A stretch of DNA of 64,000 nucleotides, from NCBI RefSeq assembly GCF_000526995.1, contig NZ_AZUI01000001.1:5064001-5128000 (forward strand), written 5' to 3'. The notes below the pieces were generated by a model. The model had not been told where the DNA came from, ran no database searches, and saw only the letters and a list, made by a program, of their open reading frames with translations. How positions within the stretch are numbered: position 1 is the first letter of the stretch; the number at the start of each line of letters is the position of its first letter. Below, piece after piece: positions 53,348-62,021 of this stretch. The stretch is from Lacrimispora indolis DSM 755 (GTDB taxonomy: Bacteria; Bacillota; Clostridia; Lachnospirales; Lachnospiraceae). Made by a program: the position numbers and the translations under genes.

Positions 53348-53994
53348 CGGTTCTCCTCCTGCAGCAGGATACGTAAATCATGGATCAGCTTTGTGATCCT
53401 TTCGTTCTCCCGTTTCATACTTACCTGGTTCACCACCATGCGGGCAGATAAGGGGGTAATTTCCTCCAATACCGTAAGCCCGTTTTCTTTCAGGGTGGTT
53501 CCCGTTTCCACAATGTCCACAATGACCTCAGAAAGCCCTACAATGGGCGCCAGCTCAATGGAACCGTTAAGCTTTATGATCTCAACCGTCTGGTGTTTTT
53601 TGTTGTAAAAATAGTCCTTGGCAATGGCCGGATATTTGGTGGCCACGCGGATCCTTTCATGATGCTTTAAAAGCTCGACCGCCGACTGGGGGCCGCAAAC
53701 GCACATGGTGCAATTTCCTATCCCCAGATCCATGACCTCATATAGCTTTCTTCCTTCCTCCAGAATGGTGTCTTTACCCACCACTCCAAGGTCGGCTGCC
53801 CCATACTCCACGTAGGTAGGCACATCGCTGGCCTTTGCAAGGAAGAACCGCACGCCCAGTTCCTCATTGGTAAAGATCAGCTTCCGGGAATCCTTATCCT
53901 TCATCTCTTCACAGGTGATCCCGATTTTTTCAAACATTTCAAGTGACTGTTTTGCCAGCCGCCCCTTTGCAAGGGCAAAAGTCAGATATCTCAT
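53344..53994 (-). CDS. hisG: ATP phosphoribosyltransferase, short form HisG
   Basis: The 216-residue protein lacks the C-terminal regulatory domain of long HisG and therefore needs HisZ, which is encoded directly upstream. Motifs [15 protein letters not shown] at the N-terminus, [12 protein letters not shown] and [19 protein letters not shown] are present, the last being the PRPP-binding loop. It starts histidine synthesis by joining ATP and PRPP. The gap to hisZ is 12 bases. Confidence 0.97.
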   Translation of the reverse strand: MRYLTFALAKGRLAKQSLEMFEKIGITCEEMKDKDSRKLIFTNEELGVRFFLAKASDVPTYVEYGAADLGVVGKDTILEEGRKLYEVMDLGIGNCTMCVCGPQSAVELLKHHERIRVATKYPAIAKDYFYNKKHQTVEIIKLNGSIELAPIVGLSEVIVDIVETGTTLKENGLTVLEEITPLSARMVVNQVSMKRENERITKLIHDLRILLQEENR

Positions 53995-54006
53995 ACGTTC
54001 CCCCGA

Positions 54007-55269
54007 TTATTTTAAATATTCCGCCAGCGGTATCTCATCTGTACGGTCCAGAACAAGGTTCATGACCCTTACAGAAAAACCGCTGTGGTCCAAATACAGC
54101 AGATTGTTTAATTCCCTGCGCCTTGCATAGGCCTGATATTCTTCAAGGGAACGGGATATATCCTTTCGCTGAAGCTGAACTGCCATGCCGGAACTCCGGA
54201 AATGATCAGAAAGGCGGATGGCATTTTCCCTGGCTTCCTTTTCATAAAGGATGATGGTATTTACCACAGAAACCTCTGTCTCAATTTTCTGCCTGGAAAG
54301 AGCCAGCAAAAGCTCATCCACAGAGATTCCAAAGCCAACAGCAGGAGAATCCTTTCCAAACTGCTCCAAAAGCTTATCATATCTGCCGCCATTTACCACA
54401 TAATCCCCGGTCCCATAGGTGTAAGCCTTGAAAATAATGCCGGTATAATACTGGTATTGGCTCAGCATCCCAAGATCATAGGAAATATAATCAGAAAGCC
54501 CATAATGTTCAAGGATCCGGTATACCTCCTCCAAACGCCGGAGGGCCCTTAAGGCCCTTGGATTGGAGGTCAGCTCCCTGGCCGCCTGAATCTGTTCTAA
54601 AGAGCCGAACAGCTCCGGGAGCTTTAAAAACACCTGCTTTAGCTCCTTGGAAATGGGCTGTGCCATGACCAGCTCTTCCACGCCGAAATAATTCTTATTT
54701 TCAATAAGCTCCCTTAAAGCTTCTTCCATTTCCTCATCCATGCCGGCCTCTTCTATCAGCCCTTTGAAGAAATCCACTTCCCCTAATTCCACCTGAAATT
54801 CCGTCAGACCTGCTGCTTTTAAAGCCCCGATCACCATGGCCAGAACCTCTGCATCCGCATCCGCAGAATCATCGCCGATAAATTCCACTCCAGTCTGGCT
54901 GGATTCTTTCAGCCTGCCCTGATAGCTGGAATTATTTATAAAAGTCCTCTCAATATAGCAAAGACGGATGGGCATATCCTCGTCCAGAAAATACTTGGCC
55001 GCACATCTGGCTATGGCAGGCGTCTCATCCGGGCGCAGCACCAGAGTGTGGTTATCCCTGTCAAAAAACTTAAACATCTCCTTTGCCTTGACACTTCCCC
55101 GGGATTCATTGAAAATATCAAAAAATTCAAAGGTCGGAGTTTCAATGTCCTGATAACCGCACAAATGGAAAACCTTCAGCATCTTCTCCTGCAGGGCAGC
55201 CTTTCTCGTACACTCTACTCCATAGATATCCCGGACTCCGTCCGGTGTATGTAACAGTTTATTTGCCAT
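54007..55269 (-). CDS. hisZ: ATP phosphoribosyltransferase regulatory subunit HisZ
   Basis: I choose ATG 55269 (MANKLLHTPDGVRD, 420 residues) with GGAGGT upstream; the frame is open to 55341 in the leader. The fold is that of class II histidyl-tRNA synthetase, with motif 1 to 3 remnants (YQDIETPTFEFFD, LRPDETPAIARC, FGISVDELLLAL), but the HisRS anticodon domain is reduced. HisZ binds short HisG and gives feedback control by histidine. It is the first gene of the operon, transcribed from a consensus promoter. The 120-base leader contains a possible short ORF. Confidence 0.94.
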   Translation of the reverse strand: MANKLLHTPDGVRDIYGVECTRKAALQEKMLKVFHLCGYQDIETPTFEFFDIFNESRGSVKAKEMFKFFDRDNHTLVLRPDETPAIARCAAKYFLDEDMPIRLCYIERTFINNSSYQGRLKESSQTGVEFIGDDSADADAEVLAMVIGALKAAGLTEFQVELGEVDFFKGLIEEAGMDEEMEEALRELIENKNYFGVEELVMAQPISKELKQVFLKLPELFGSLEQIQAARELTSNPRALRALRRLEEVYRILEHYGLSDYISYDLGMLSQYQYYTGIIFKAYTYGTGDYVVNGGRYDKLLEQFGKDSPAVGFGISVDELLLALSRQKIETEVSVVNTIILYEKEARENAIRLSDHFRSSGMAVQLQRKDISRSLEEYQAYARRRELNNLLYLDHSGFSVRVMNLVLDRTDEIPLAEYLK

Positions 55270-55351
55270 AACAACCTCCGTCTTCTGCTTCGCATATCCA
55301 CAGTGAGCCGTCAAAAAAGCAGTGAAGAAAATTATTTTCACGACTCATCAT
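55259..55351 (-). CDS. Possible leader ORF overlapping the start of hisZ
   Basis: A 30-codon frame begins ATGATG at 55351, runs MMSRENNFLHCFFDGSLW and ends TAA inside the first codons of hisZ (55261-55259). It has only a weak RBS (AAAGTGG) and one His codon, so it is not a classic His leader peptide. Hairpins are possible around TGAGTCGT pairing with ACGGCTCA and GTGAAAA/TTTTC inside. Overlap with the hisZ start would allow translational coupling. It may equally be chance. Confidence 0.3.
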   Translation of the reverse strand: MMSRENNFLHCFFDGSLWICEAEDGGCYGK

Positions 55352-55400
55352 TTTTTACCACTTTCTTATAGTAAAGTGATAATTCGATAACGTGTAGTCA

Positions 55401-55429
55401 ATTATAGGGGAAAAAGTGGTTCTTGTCAA
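55401..55429 (-). promoter_or_regulatory. Consensus promoter of the his operon
   Basis: On the minus strand TTGACA (55429-55424), 17 bases, TATAAT (55406-55401): a perfect sigma-A promoter, about 130 bases before hisZ. It overlaps the 3' end of recU, which ends at 55426. Confidence 0.85.
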
Positions 55430-55959
55430 TCTCTTCTATCCAAATCTTTCTGGATCAGTTCCAGATAATGAACGAAAATATCCCGAAAGCTCCGGATTCT
55501 CCAGGCTTTATCAACTTCCTCATAGGTAAAGCTTTTACGTCCTCCATCCTCCATCCGTTTCCAGAACCGTTTCAGCTGGTCAAAGGTCAGGTAATAGATT
55601 TCATTCTTCTGGGTATAGGATAAAATGATAAAGGCAATTCCTCCCTGACTTTCAAATTCTTCCATAAAGGCTACCTGATGAGGATGAATGTTCTGAAGGG
55701 GAAAGGTGCACGCCGAACATTCTTTTGCGTCAAAGCAAATCGGTATCCCCTGGACGGCCCCAATATAGTCCACCGTACTCTTCTGGTCAAAATAAGCCAG
55801 TGTAATATGGCGGCTTTCCTTATCAATGGAAATGGGCGTGATGGGCGTGGGTATTTTCTGAATCAAAGCCAGGCCTTTTTCCCGGTAGCTTTCATTGCTC
55901 CGGTTGATCAAATCCTCTAAGGCAGAGCCTCTTAATCCTCTTGTATTCCAGGTTCCCAT
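55426..55959 (-). CDS. recU: Holliday junction resolvase RecU
   Basis: The 177-residue protein carries the RecU nuclease fold: NTRGLRGSALEDLI at the N-terminus, the metal-binding DYIGAVQG and CFDAKEC motifs (Asp and Glu-Lys), and the HQVAFMEEF segment. It resolves four-way junctions in recombination and repair. In many Firmicutes recU lies next to a penicillin-binding protein; here it follows a pseudouridine synthase. The stop overlaps the his promoter, so transcription of his may start inside the end of this gene. Confidence 0.93.
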   Translation of the reverse strand: MGTWNTRGLRGSALEDLINRSNESYREKGLALIQKIPTPITPISIDKESRHITLAYFDQKSTVDYIGAVQGIPICFDAKECSACTFPLQNIHPHQVAFMEEFESQGGIAFIILSYTQKNEIYYLTFDQLKRFWKRMEDGGRKSFTYEEVDKAWRIRSFRDIFVHYLELIQKDLDRRD

Positions 55960-55968
55960 CTTTCTATC

Positions 55969-56931
55969 TTACCTCCAATCCTTGCATATCTTTGAAAAGG
56001 TTTTTGGCAGAGGCGCGAAAAAGCTTTGTCCCGATAAATAGGAAAGAGGCTCCGGAAGTTCCGGGAAAATCACCTGGTAAGAATGAAGAAGCTGGGAATG
56101 GATATGGTAAAGCCTCTTTGCTTCTTCATTGACCCTGCTGTCCCCATACTTATAATCTCCTGCAATGGGGTGCCCGATGGAAGATAAATGGGCGCGGATC
56201 TGGTGGGTACGTCCTGTGATCAGCGTAATCCTTAAAAGCGTATATCCTTCATGATATTGAACCGGTTCGTATTCTGTTACAATAGGGACACTTCCTGGTA
56301 CCTGCTGCTTATGAACTGTCACCTGATTGGAAGCCTCTGACTTTGTCAGATAGCCTGTGATCACCTGTCTTTCTGAAATCTTTCCCTTTACCACGCACTG
56401 ATAATACTTGTGAATGCTCCGGTCCTTAAAGGAGGCAGACATGAGCTGAAGGCCCGCCAAGGACTTTCCTCCCACCACCAGTCCGCTGGTGTTCCGGTCC
56501 AGACGGTTGCACACAGAAGGCCGGAAGCTCCTTAGCTGTTCTGTGGATAACTGGCCGCTTGAAACCAGATAATCGATCATGTATTCCACCAGAGATTCAT
56601 CCGATTCCCTGGCCTTCTGCGAGAGCATGCCTGCCGGCTTGTTTACCAGAAGAATGTGCTCATCCTCATATATAATGTTTAAAGATACCTTCTTTACCTC
56701 TGGAAGCTTTATCTGAGAAAATTTTCCAATGGTTTCATCGGAAAGAAAAAGCTTGACCTCATCTCCCTGTACAAGCTTTTCCGAACCGTCACACTTTTTT
56801 CCGTTTAAGGTGATATTTTTCTTTCTCATCATCTTATACAGAAAGCTTTTTTCTGCAAGATTCAAATATTTGGAAAGCAGCTTATCCAAACGCTGCCCTG
56901 CTTCATTTTGTGATACGATCAAAGACTGCAT
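55969..56931 (-). CDS. RluA-family pseudouridine synthase
   Basis: The 320-residue protein has an N-terminal S4-like domain (about 10-70; AGQRLDKLLSKYLNLAEKSF) and the catalytic core with CNRLDRNTSGLVV (Asp near 143), then the LITGRTHQIRAHL motif. It converts uridines to pseudouridine in 23S rRNA or tRNA; the exact site cannot be told among RluC/RluD types. It is nine bases upstream of recU. The gap to the neighbour encoded at 57005-57574 is about 70 bases. Length is normal. Confidence 0.92.
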   Translation of the reverse strand: MQSLIVSQNEAGQRLDKLLSKYLNLAEKSFLYKMMRKKNITLNGKKCDGSEKLVQGDEVKLFLSDETIGKFSQIKLPEVKKVSLNIIYEDEHILLVNKPAGMLSQKARESDESLVEYMIDYLVSSGQLSTEQLRSFRPSVCNRLDRNTSGLVVGGKSLAGLQLMSASFKDRSIHKYYQCVVKGKISERQVITGYLTKSEASNQVTVHKQQVPGSVPIVTEYEPVQYHEGYTLLRITLITGRTHQIRAHLSSIGHPIAGDYKYGDSRVNEEAKRLYHIHSQLLHSYQVIFPELPEPLSYLSGQSFFAPLPKTFSKICKDWR

Positions 56932-57004
56932 GATCTGTCCTTTCTGTGATTATTGCCATGAACTTTGGCAGGGCTAATCCCAAAGGGTATTTCTTTCCTG
57001 TCAC

Positions 57005-57574
57005 TTACATGGACAGGCTTTTTAACAGGGAGGAGGCGCGCTCCACGCTGCCGTCATCCTTATACTCTGTTTCCGGTCCTAAGCCGGAAAGGAAGTTTAA
57101 AAACGCCTTTTCATCCAAAAAGAGCCTTACCTCCGGCTTCAGCTGATGGCTGAGAAACATATCCTTAAAAAAACATTCTGCCTTCTCTTTATCCACTCTT
57201 TTGGCCGTACAGTAAACATAGACGCCGGAAGGATGAACCGCGGCCACATCCACCGGCAGGACTGCATCCCTGGAGGTGATGATCAGATCATAAAGCAGTC
57301 TGACTTTTCCTTCATAAGAAGAAGCTTTTATATAAAGCTCCTCCGGCAGGGTTTTATACCTCCAGGCTGCTAATAGGGGAGAAGCCCCATTAGCAACCGG
57401 AAGCACGGAAAGAACCGCCGTGATGGTCAGGATGTTTTTCCAGGATGAACCATCAACCAGCCCCCGGGCCAAAAGCTGTGCCAGGATCAGGACCGCCCCT
57501 GCAAGGATCTTTCCAAGTTCTGCCTTTTTATGATAATTACGATAACCGTACTGTCCCTTCCTGTATCGTTTCAC
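57005..57574 (-). CDS. Small membrane protein of unknown function
   Basis: I prefer a GTG start at 57574 (189 residues, VKRYRKGQYGYRN) because GAGGA lies eight bases upstream; a longer frame starts with GTG at 57637, overlapping the SDR stop by four bases, so translational coupling from there is also possible. After a basic N-terminus, two membrane segments lie near residues 25-70 (KILAGAVLILAQLLARGLVD, ILTITAVLSVLPVANGASPL). The soluble C-terminal part of about 110 residues carries AAVHPSGVYVYCTAKRV but no catalytic motif I recognise. Conserved context only; function unknown. Confidence 0.7.
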   Translation of the reverse strand: MKRYRKGQYGYRNYHKKAELGKILAGAVLILAQLLARGLVDGSSWKNILTITAVLSVLPVANGASPLLAAWRYKTLPEELYIKASSYEGKVRLLYDLIITSRDAVLPVDVAAVHPSGVYVYCTAKRVDKEKAECFFKDMFLSHQLKPEVRLFLDEKAFLNFLSGLGPETEYKDDGSVERASSLLKSLSM

Positions 57575-57633
57575 TTTCGTATTCCTCTTCCTTTGCCTGC
57601 TTTTGTCAATGGGATAGTCACAATGACCAAGGG

Positions 57634-58425
57634 TCACAGCGCCCCCGCCTCACCGGGCATAGTCTTCATAAGCCTTTTCATAAGGCTGAAAATGGCAGTG
57701 TGAGGTACTGTTTTGCATAAAAGCCGGAAGGTTTTCATGGTGGTTCCATAGACAGAAACCGGACGGCCCATCATGCTGTCCCGCAATGCAAGGCGCACTA
57801 CCTTCCTGGGATCAGCCATCATCAGCCGCTTGTAAAGAGGGATCTGTCCTGTGGTCTCTGCAATATCGAAAAATTCGGTCTTTACTGGTCCCGGGCATAC
57901 TGCCGTCACATAGATCTCCTTTTTTTTCAGTTCTTCATTCAGTGCCCTGCTGTAGCTTAACACAAAGGATTTTGTGGCCGAATAAATGGCAAAACCAGGC
58001 TGGGGCAAAAAGGAAGCAGAAGAGGAAAACTGTATGATCCTGCTGTTCTTCGACATGTAGGGAAGAACCATATGGGTCACCGCACAAAGGGCCCTGCAGT
58101 TTAAATCCACCATGCCCATCTCATCCCCTAAGTTTATTGTTCCCACATCACCGATCTTTCCATAGCCTGCCGCATTGATCAGCCACTTTACCTCCGGTTT
58201 TTCCTTCATCAGGAGATCTTCTAAATCTGTCAGCCGGCTTTTATCCGTCAGGTCAATGGCAAAGGACCGGACCCTGACAGGAACAAGAGGGGATAATTCC
58301 TCCAGCCGTTCTTTTCTCCTGGCAATGGCCCATATTTCTCCGATCCCGCTGAAACGGTCGGCAATCTGCATAATAAACTCTCTTCCCATGCCGGAAGACG
58401 CACCTGTCACAATGGCAATCTTCAT
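57634..58425 (-). CDS. Short-chain dehydrogenase/reductase (SDR) family oxidoreductase
   Basis: I choose ATG 58425 (MKIAIVTGASSGMG, 263 residues) with GAAGGA upstream; the frame is open to 58461. The Rossmann motif TGASSGMG (7-14), INAAGYGKIGD (NAG-type), the catalytic Ser (QFSSSAS) and YSATKSF (Tyr, Lys) are intact. VCPGPVKTEF follows. It is a classical SDR that reduces an unknown carbonyl using NAD(P)H. It shares a GTGA overlap with the downstream small membrane protein frame, so the two may act together. Confidence 0.9.
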   Translation of the reverse strand: MKIAIVTGASSGMGREFIMQIADRFSGIGEIWAIARRKERLEELSPLVPVRVRSFAIDLTDKSRLTDLEDLLMKEKPEVKWLINAAGYGKIGDVGTINLGDEMGMVDLNCRALCAVTHMVLPYMSKNSRIIQFSSSASFLPQPGFAIYSATKSFVLSYSRALNEELKKKEIYVTAVCPGPVKTEFFDIAETTGQIPLYKRLMMADPRKVVRLALRDSMMGRPVSVYGTTMKTFRLLCKTVPHTAIFSLMKRLMKTMPGEAGAL

Positions 58426-58512
58426 AATCAATTCCTTCTTTTCTTTTATTGTTGTCCTCATGCTCCGGGCAGAGCCCTCCCCCGCTTTGGATACCCAATG
58501 AGTACTTCTGTC

Positions 58513-58583
58513 AAGCGGATATTCGCAATCCGCTTCGCTACTTGCTCATAACCGAATAGCAGCTATCGCTGCTTGATTCGGTT
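58513..58583. repeat. Two hairpins between ygiQ-like gene and SDR gene
   Basis: AAGCGGAT (58513-58520) pairs with ATCCGCTT (58528-58535). AACCGAATAGCAGC (58550-58563) pairs with GCTGCT and ATTCGGTT (58568-58583) with a two-base bulge. No T-run follows on either strand. Confidence 0.65.
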
Positions 58584-58596
58584 AAATTAAGGAGTT

Positions 58597-60537
58597 TTAC
58601 TTTTTTCCTGCCTTTTTATGAATGTTCCTTATGGTCTTTTTCTTTGGTTCCCGGCGGCCTTCCGCTTCCCTGGCTCCTGTTTTCTTCCCGCTGCTGTAAT
58701 TTTTCCCTGCTTTGCTGTCTGAAAAACCTCCCGGAGCACTTATTTTCGGACGGATCAGGGATTTTTTATCATACCCGATCAAATCCGTACGGCCTGCCAG
58801 CCTTAAGGCTTCGGAAACCAGTTCATAGTTTTTCGGATTCCTGTACTGGATCAGAGCCCTTTGCATTGCCTTTTCATGGGGATTGACTGGCACATACACC
58901 TTTTCCATGGTGCGGGGATCATATCCGGTATAATACATGCATGTGGATATGGTGGAAGGTGTTGGGTAAAAGTCCTGAACCTGCTCCGGCATATAACCTA
59001 AATCCCGTAAATATTCCGCAAGCTCAACGGCTTCTGAAAGCCCGGAACCTGGATGGGAGGACATTAAATAAGGGACAAGATACTGCTTCATGCCAAGCCG
59101 CCCATTCATATCGTTATATTCCTTTACAAACTGGCGGTACACTTGATTCCTGGGCTTGCCCATTTTGGAAAGCACCTTATCAGCAACATGCTCCGGGGCA
59201 ACCTTTAATTGTCCGCTCACATGGTACTGGCAAAGCTCCTTTAAGAACTTTTTACCAGGCTCGGCCAGCACATAGTCAAACCGGATACCGGAACGGATGA
59301 ATACCTTTTTTACCTTTGGTAAGTTTCTTAATTTTCTCAACAGTTCAATATAGTCCGTGTGATCCGCCTTTAAATTCTTGCAAGGCTCCGGAAACAGGCA
59401 CTGCCGGTTGGGGCAGGCTCCCTTTGTCATCTGCTTATCACAGGCCGGAGACCGAAAATCTGCCGTAGGTCCTCCTACATCATGGATATATCCCTTAAAG
59501 TCCGGCTCCTCCGTTAAAAGCCTTGCCTCTTCCACAAGGGAATCATGGCTTCTGGCCTGTATGATCCGGCCCTGATGGAAAGTGAGTGCACAAAAGCTGC
59601 AGGCACCAAAACACCCTCGGTTGCTGATCAGGCTGAACTTGATTTCCCGGATGGCGGGCACTCCCCCAAGCTCCTCATAGGAAGGATGATAATTCCTCAT
59701 ATAAGGAAGGGCGTATACCTCATCCATCTCCTCCATGGAAAGAGGCTTTGCAGGAGGGTTCTGAACCACAAACAGATTGTCCTTATAAGGCTCTGCCAGG
59801 CGTTTTCCTGTAAACGGATCTGTGTTGTTATACTGAATGTAATAGCTTTTTGCATATTCCAGTTTATTAGCCTTCATCTTTTCAAAAGAAGGGAGGATCA
59901 GAGCATCGTATACGGATTCCAGACTGTCCGTCTTATAAACAGTGCCGTCTATAAAAGTGATATCCTTGATGTCAATCCCGCTGTTTAAAGCATCTGCAAT
60001 TTCCACAATGGATCTTTCCCCCATCCCATAGGAGATTAAATCCGCCTGGGAATCGATCAGGATGGAATGCTTTAGCCGGTCCGACCAGTAATCGTAATGG
60101 GCCAGACGCCTTAGACTGGCTTCAATGCCGCCGATGATAACAGGCGCCTTTTTATATACGGACCGGATGAGATTGCAGTAAACCGTGACAGCATAATCGG
60201 GGCGCTTTCCCATAACTCCCCCCGGCGTATAAGCATCCTGCTGTCTGCGCTTTTTTGAAACAGAGTAATGATTTACCATGGAATCCATGTTGCCGCCTGA
60301 AACCAGAAATCCAAGGCGGGGCTCCCCTAAAACCTGGATGCTTGCCCGGTCTTTCCAATCCGGCTGTGATATAATGCCCACCTTGTATCCATGGGCTTCC
60401 AAAAGCCGGCTGATGATGGCATGGCCAAAGGACGGGTGGTCCACATAGGCATCACCGGTGACATAAATAAAGTCACATTGCTTCCACCCTCTGATATTCA
60501 TATCGGACCGGCCCATGGGAAGATAATCGTGGATCAT
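58597..60537 (-). CDS. ygiQ: YgiQ-family radical SAM protein
   Basis: The 646-residue protein matches the YgiQ family: N-terminal LPMGRSDMNIRGW, the AHYDYWSDRLKHSIL region, the cluster motif RGCFGACSFCAL (CxxxCxxC) near residue 310, and the C-terminal KYGYDPRTM-like GYDPRTMEKVYVPVNP. The end is a basic Lys/Arg-rich tail, possibly RNA-binding. The reaction is not established; RNA modification is suspected. ATG 60537 overlaps the upstream HAD gene stop by four bases. Confidence 0.92.
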   Translation of the reverse strand: MIHDYLPMGRSDMNIRGWKQCDFIYVTGDAYVDHPSFGHAIISRLLEAHGYKVGIISQPDWKDRASIQVLGEPRLGFLVSGGNMDSMVNHYSVSKKRRQQDAYTPGGVMGKRPDYAVTVYCNLIRSVYKKAPVIIGGIEASLRRLAHYDYWSDRLKHSILIDSQADLISYGMGERSIVEIADALNSGIDIKDITFIDGTVYKTDSLESVYDALILPSFEKMKANKLEYAKSYYIQYNNTDPFTGKRLAEPYKDNLFVVQNPPAKPLSMEEMDEVYALPYMRNYHPSYEELGGVPAIREIKFSLISNRGCFGACSFCALTFHQGRIIQARSHDSLVEEARLLTEEPDFKGYIHDVGGPTADFRSPACDKQMTKGACPNRQCLFPEPCKNLKADHTDYIELLRKLRNLPKVKKVFIRSGIRFDYVLAEPGKKFLKELCQYHVSGQLKVAPEHVADKVLSKMGKPRNQVYRQFVKEYNDMNGRLGMKQYLVPYLMSSHPGSGLSEAVELAEYLRDLGYMPEQVQDFYPTPSTISTCMYYTGYDPRTMEKVYVPVNPHEKAMQRALIQYRNPKNYELVSEALRLAGRTDLIGYDKKSLIRPKISAPGGFSDSKAGKNYSSGKKTGAREAEGRREPKKKTIRNIHKKAGKK

Positions 60538-61199
60538 GATTTTACTCCATTTCTATTTAGTATCTGGTGATAGTCGTATATAAAATAGTCGGCCAGCTGC
60601 CGCTTTTCCTCTTCCATCTCTCTGGAAAATTCATCGTCAATGGCACAGACCGTCATTCCTGCCCGTTTTCCTGCCATGATCCCGGCAGGAATATCCTCAA
60701 AAACCAGACAGTGAGCCGGAGGCACGGAAAGCTCTCCCGCTACCTTTAAATAGATATCCGGTGCAGGCTTTCCGGCAGTCACCTCGCAGGAGGTAGCCAC
60801 TACTTGAAAATATTGCCCGATATTTAAAGAATCAATCACCGCATCCACCATCTGTCTTCCGTTGCTGGTGGCAATTCCGGCCTTTAATCCCATTTCAGCA
60901 ATATATTTGAGAAATTCACCTGCTCCCGGCTTTAGCCAGACCTCATTCCGGTATTTTTCAATGGACATATCCGTCCACACACTCTTGATTTCATCTAAGG
61001 ATTCCTTCAGTCTGAAACGCTCTTTAAAATAAAAAGCGGTTTCCGTAAAGCTCATCCCCTCAATATCTTTTTGCAAATCATCCGGACAAACAAGTCCTCT
61101 GCTGCCAAGAAATTCTATATCAATGGATTTCCACATCCACATGGAATCAACCAAAGTCCCATCCAGATCAAAAATAACAGCTCTCTTTTCCTCTAACAT
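60534..61199 (-). CDS. HAD-superfamily hydrolase (beta-phosphoglucomutase/phosphatase-like)
   Basis: The 221-residue protein shows all HAD motifs: motif I VIFDLDGTLVDS (D10, D12 region), motif II IATSNGR, motif III Lys in TAGKPAPDIYL and motif IV FEDIPAGIMAG. The helical cap between motifs I and II is of C1 type, as in beta-phosphoglucomutase and small sugar-phosphate phosphatases. The substrate is unknown. It overlaps ygiQ by four bases. Downstream of the pseudouridine synthase gene, the 82-base gap contains the third copy of the 40-bp repeat. Confidence 0.92.
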   Translation of the reverse strand: MLEEKRAVIFDLDGTLVDSMWMWKSIDIEFLGSRGLVCPDDLQKDIEGMSFTETAFYFKERFRLKESLDEIKSVWTDMSIEKYRNEVWLKPGAGEFLKYIAEMGLKAGIATSNGRQMVDAVIDSLNIGQYFQVVATSCEVTAGKPAPDIYLKVAGELSVPPAHCLVFEDIPAGIMAGKRAGMTVCAIDDEFSREMEEEKRQLADYFIYDYHQILNRNGVKS

Positions 61200-61227
61200 C
61201 CTCTGCTTTTGTCTCCCTTTCCTTAAT

Positions 61228-61267
61228 CTTGCCCATGTCCTTTGGGCATAAAGGTATACCCGAAGGG
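61228..61267. repeat. 40-bp interspersed repeat, copy C
   Basis: Same layout as copies A and B near 21.5 kb: TTGCCCATG, TGGGCATAAAGGTATACC, then GAAGGG. It lies between an HAD hydrolase gene and a pseudouridine synthase gene. Confidence 0.7.
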
Positions 61268-61280
61268 TGTTTCCTTAATC

Positions 61281-62021
61281 TTACCCACGTACGTTACCAT
61301 GACTTTTTAATTTCCGGATCTCTTCTTCTGAAAGCGGGCGGTATTCTCCCGGCTTCAAAACCTCATCAAGTGCAAGGCTTCCCATGGACATCCGCTTTAA
61401 GTATACCACACGGCACCCTAGAGTTTCAAACATCCGCTTCACCTGATGGAATTTTCCTTCCCGAATGGTCAGAAGGATTTCGGAAGGTTCTTCTTCCTTT
61501 CCCTGCTCCAGAACTTTCAAATAAGCAGGCATGGTAACTGTACCATCAGAAAGCACCAGCCCTTCCTCCATCCGCCTCTTTGCGTCAGCCGGAAGCTCTC
61601 CTTCGATCCGGGCAAAATAAATCTTGTCCACATGCTTTTTCGGAGACAGAAGCTGATGGGCCAGATCTCCGTCATTGGTGATGAGAAGAAGTCCTTCCGT
61701 ATCAATATCCAGCCGCCCCACCGGAAAAAGATCATCCCGTTTCCGATCCCCTATGAGACTTATCACGGTTTCGTAACGGGAATCCTCAGTGGCAGATACC
61801 ACACCCTGAGGCTTGTTCAGCATATAGTATTCATACCGGACATAAGACACCAGACGTCCATCAACAGTTACCTGGTTCTGCTCCGGATGGATCTTGCGTT
61901 CCGCCCTTTTCTCAGGGATTCCGTCTACTGAAATCCTGCCTTTTCTGGCCATTTCCTTAATCTGGCTTCGCGTTCCTTCTCCCATTTCTGTTAAATATTT
62001 ATCAAGTCTCAGTTCCTTCAT
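61281..62021 (-). CDS. RsuA/RluB-family pseudouridine synthase
   Basis: I choose ATG 62021 (MKELRLDKYLTEMG, 246 residues), overlapping the upstream stop as TGATG; an in-frame ATG at 62036 is inside the upstream gene. The N-terminal S4 domain (5-50; RLDKYLTEMGEGTRSQIKEM) is followed by the catalytic VGRLDIDTEGLLLITNDGDL (Asp) and TIREGKFHQVKRM. RsuA/RluB/RluF members modify rRNA uridines. Which position is modified cannot be told. It is co-transcribed with the RNA methyltransferase upstream. Confidence 0.93.
   Translation of the reverse strand: MKELRLDKYLTEMGEGTRSQIKEMARKGRISVDGIPEKRAERKIHPEQNQVTVDGRLVSYVRYEYYMLNKPQGVVSATEDSRYETVISLIGDRKRDDLFPVGRLDIDTEGLLLITNDGDLAHQLLSPKKHVDKIYFARIEGELPADAKRRMEEGLVLSDGTVTMPAYLKVLEQGKEEEPSEILLTIREGKFHQVKRMFETLGCRVVYLKRMSMGSLALDEVLKPGEYRPLSEEEIRKLKSHGNVRG

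Noticed and set aside
55270..55400. T-box riboswitch before hisZ
   Set aside because: No T-box consensus (TGGNACC-type) or AG-bulge motif could be found in the leader.
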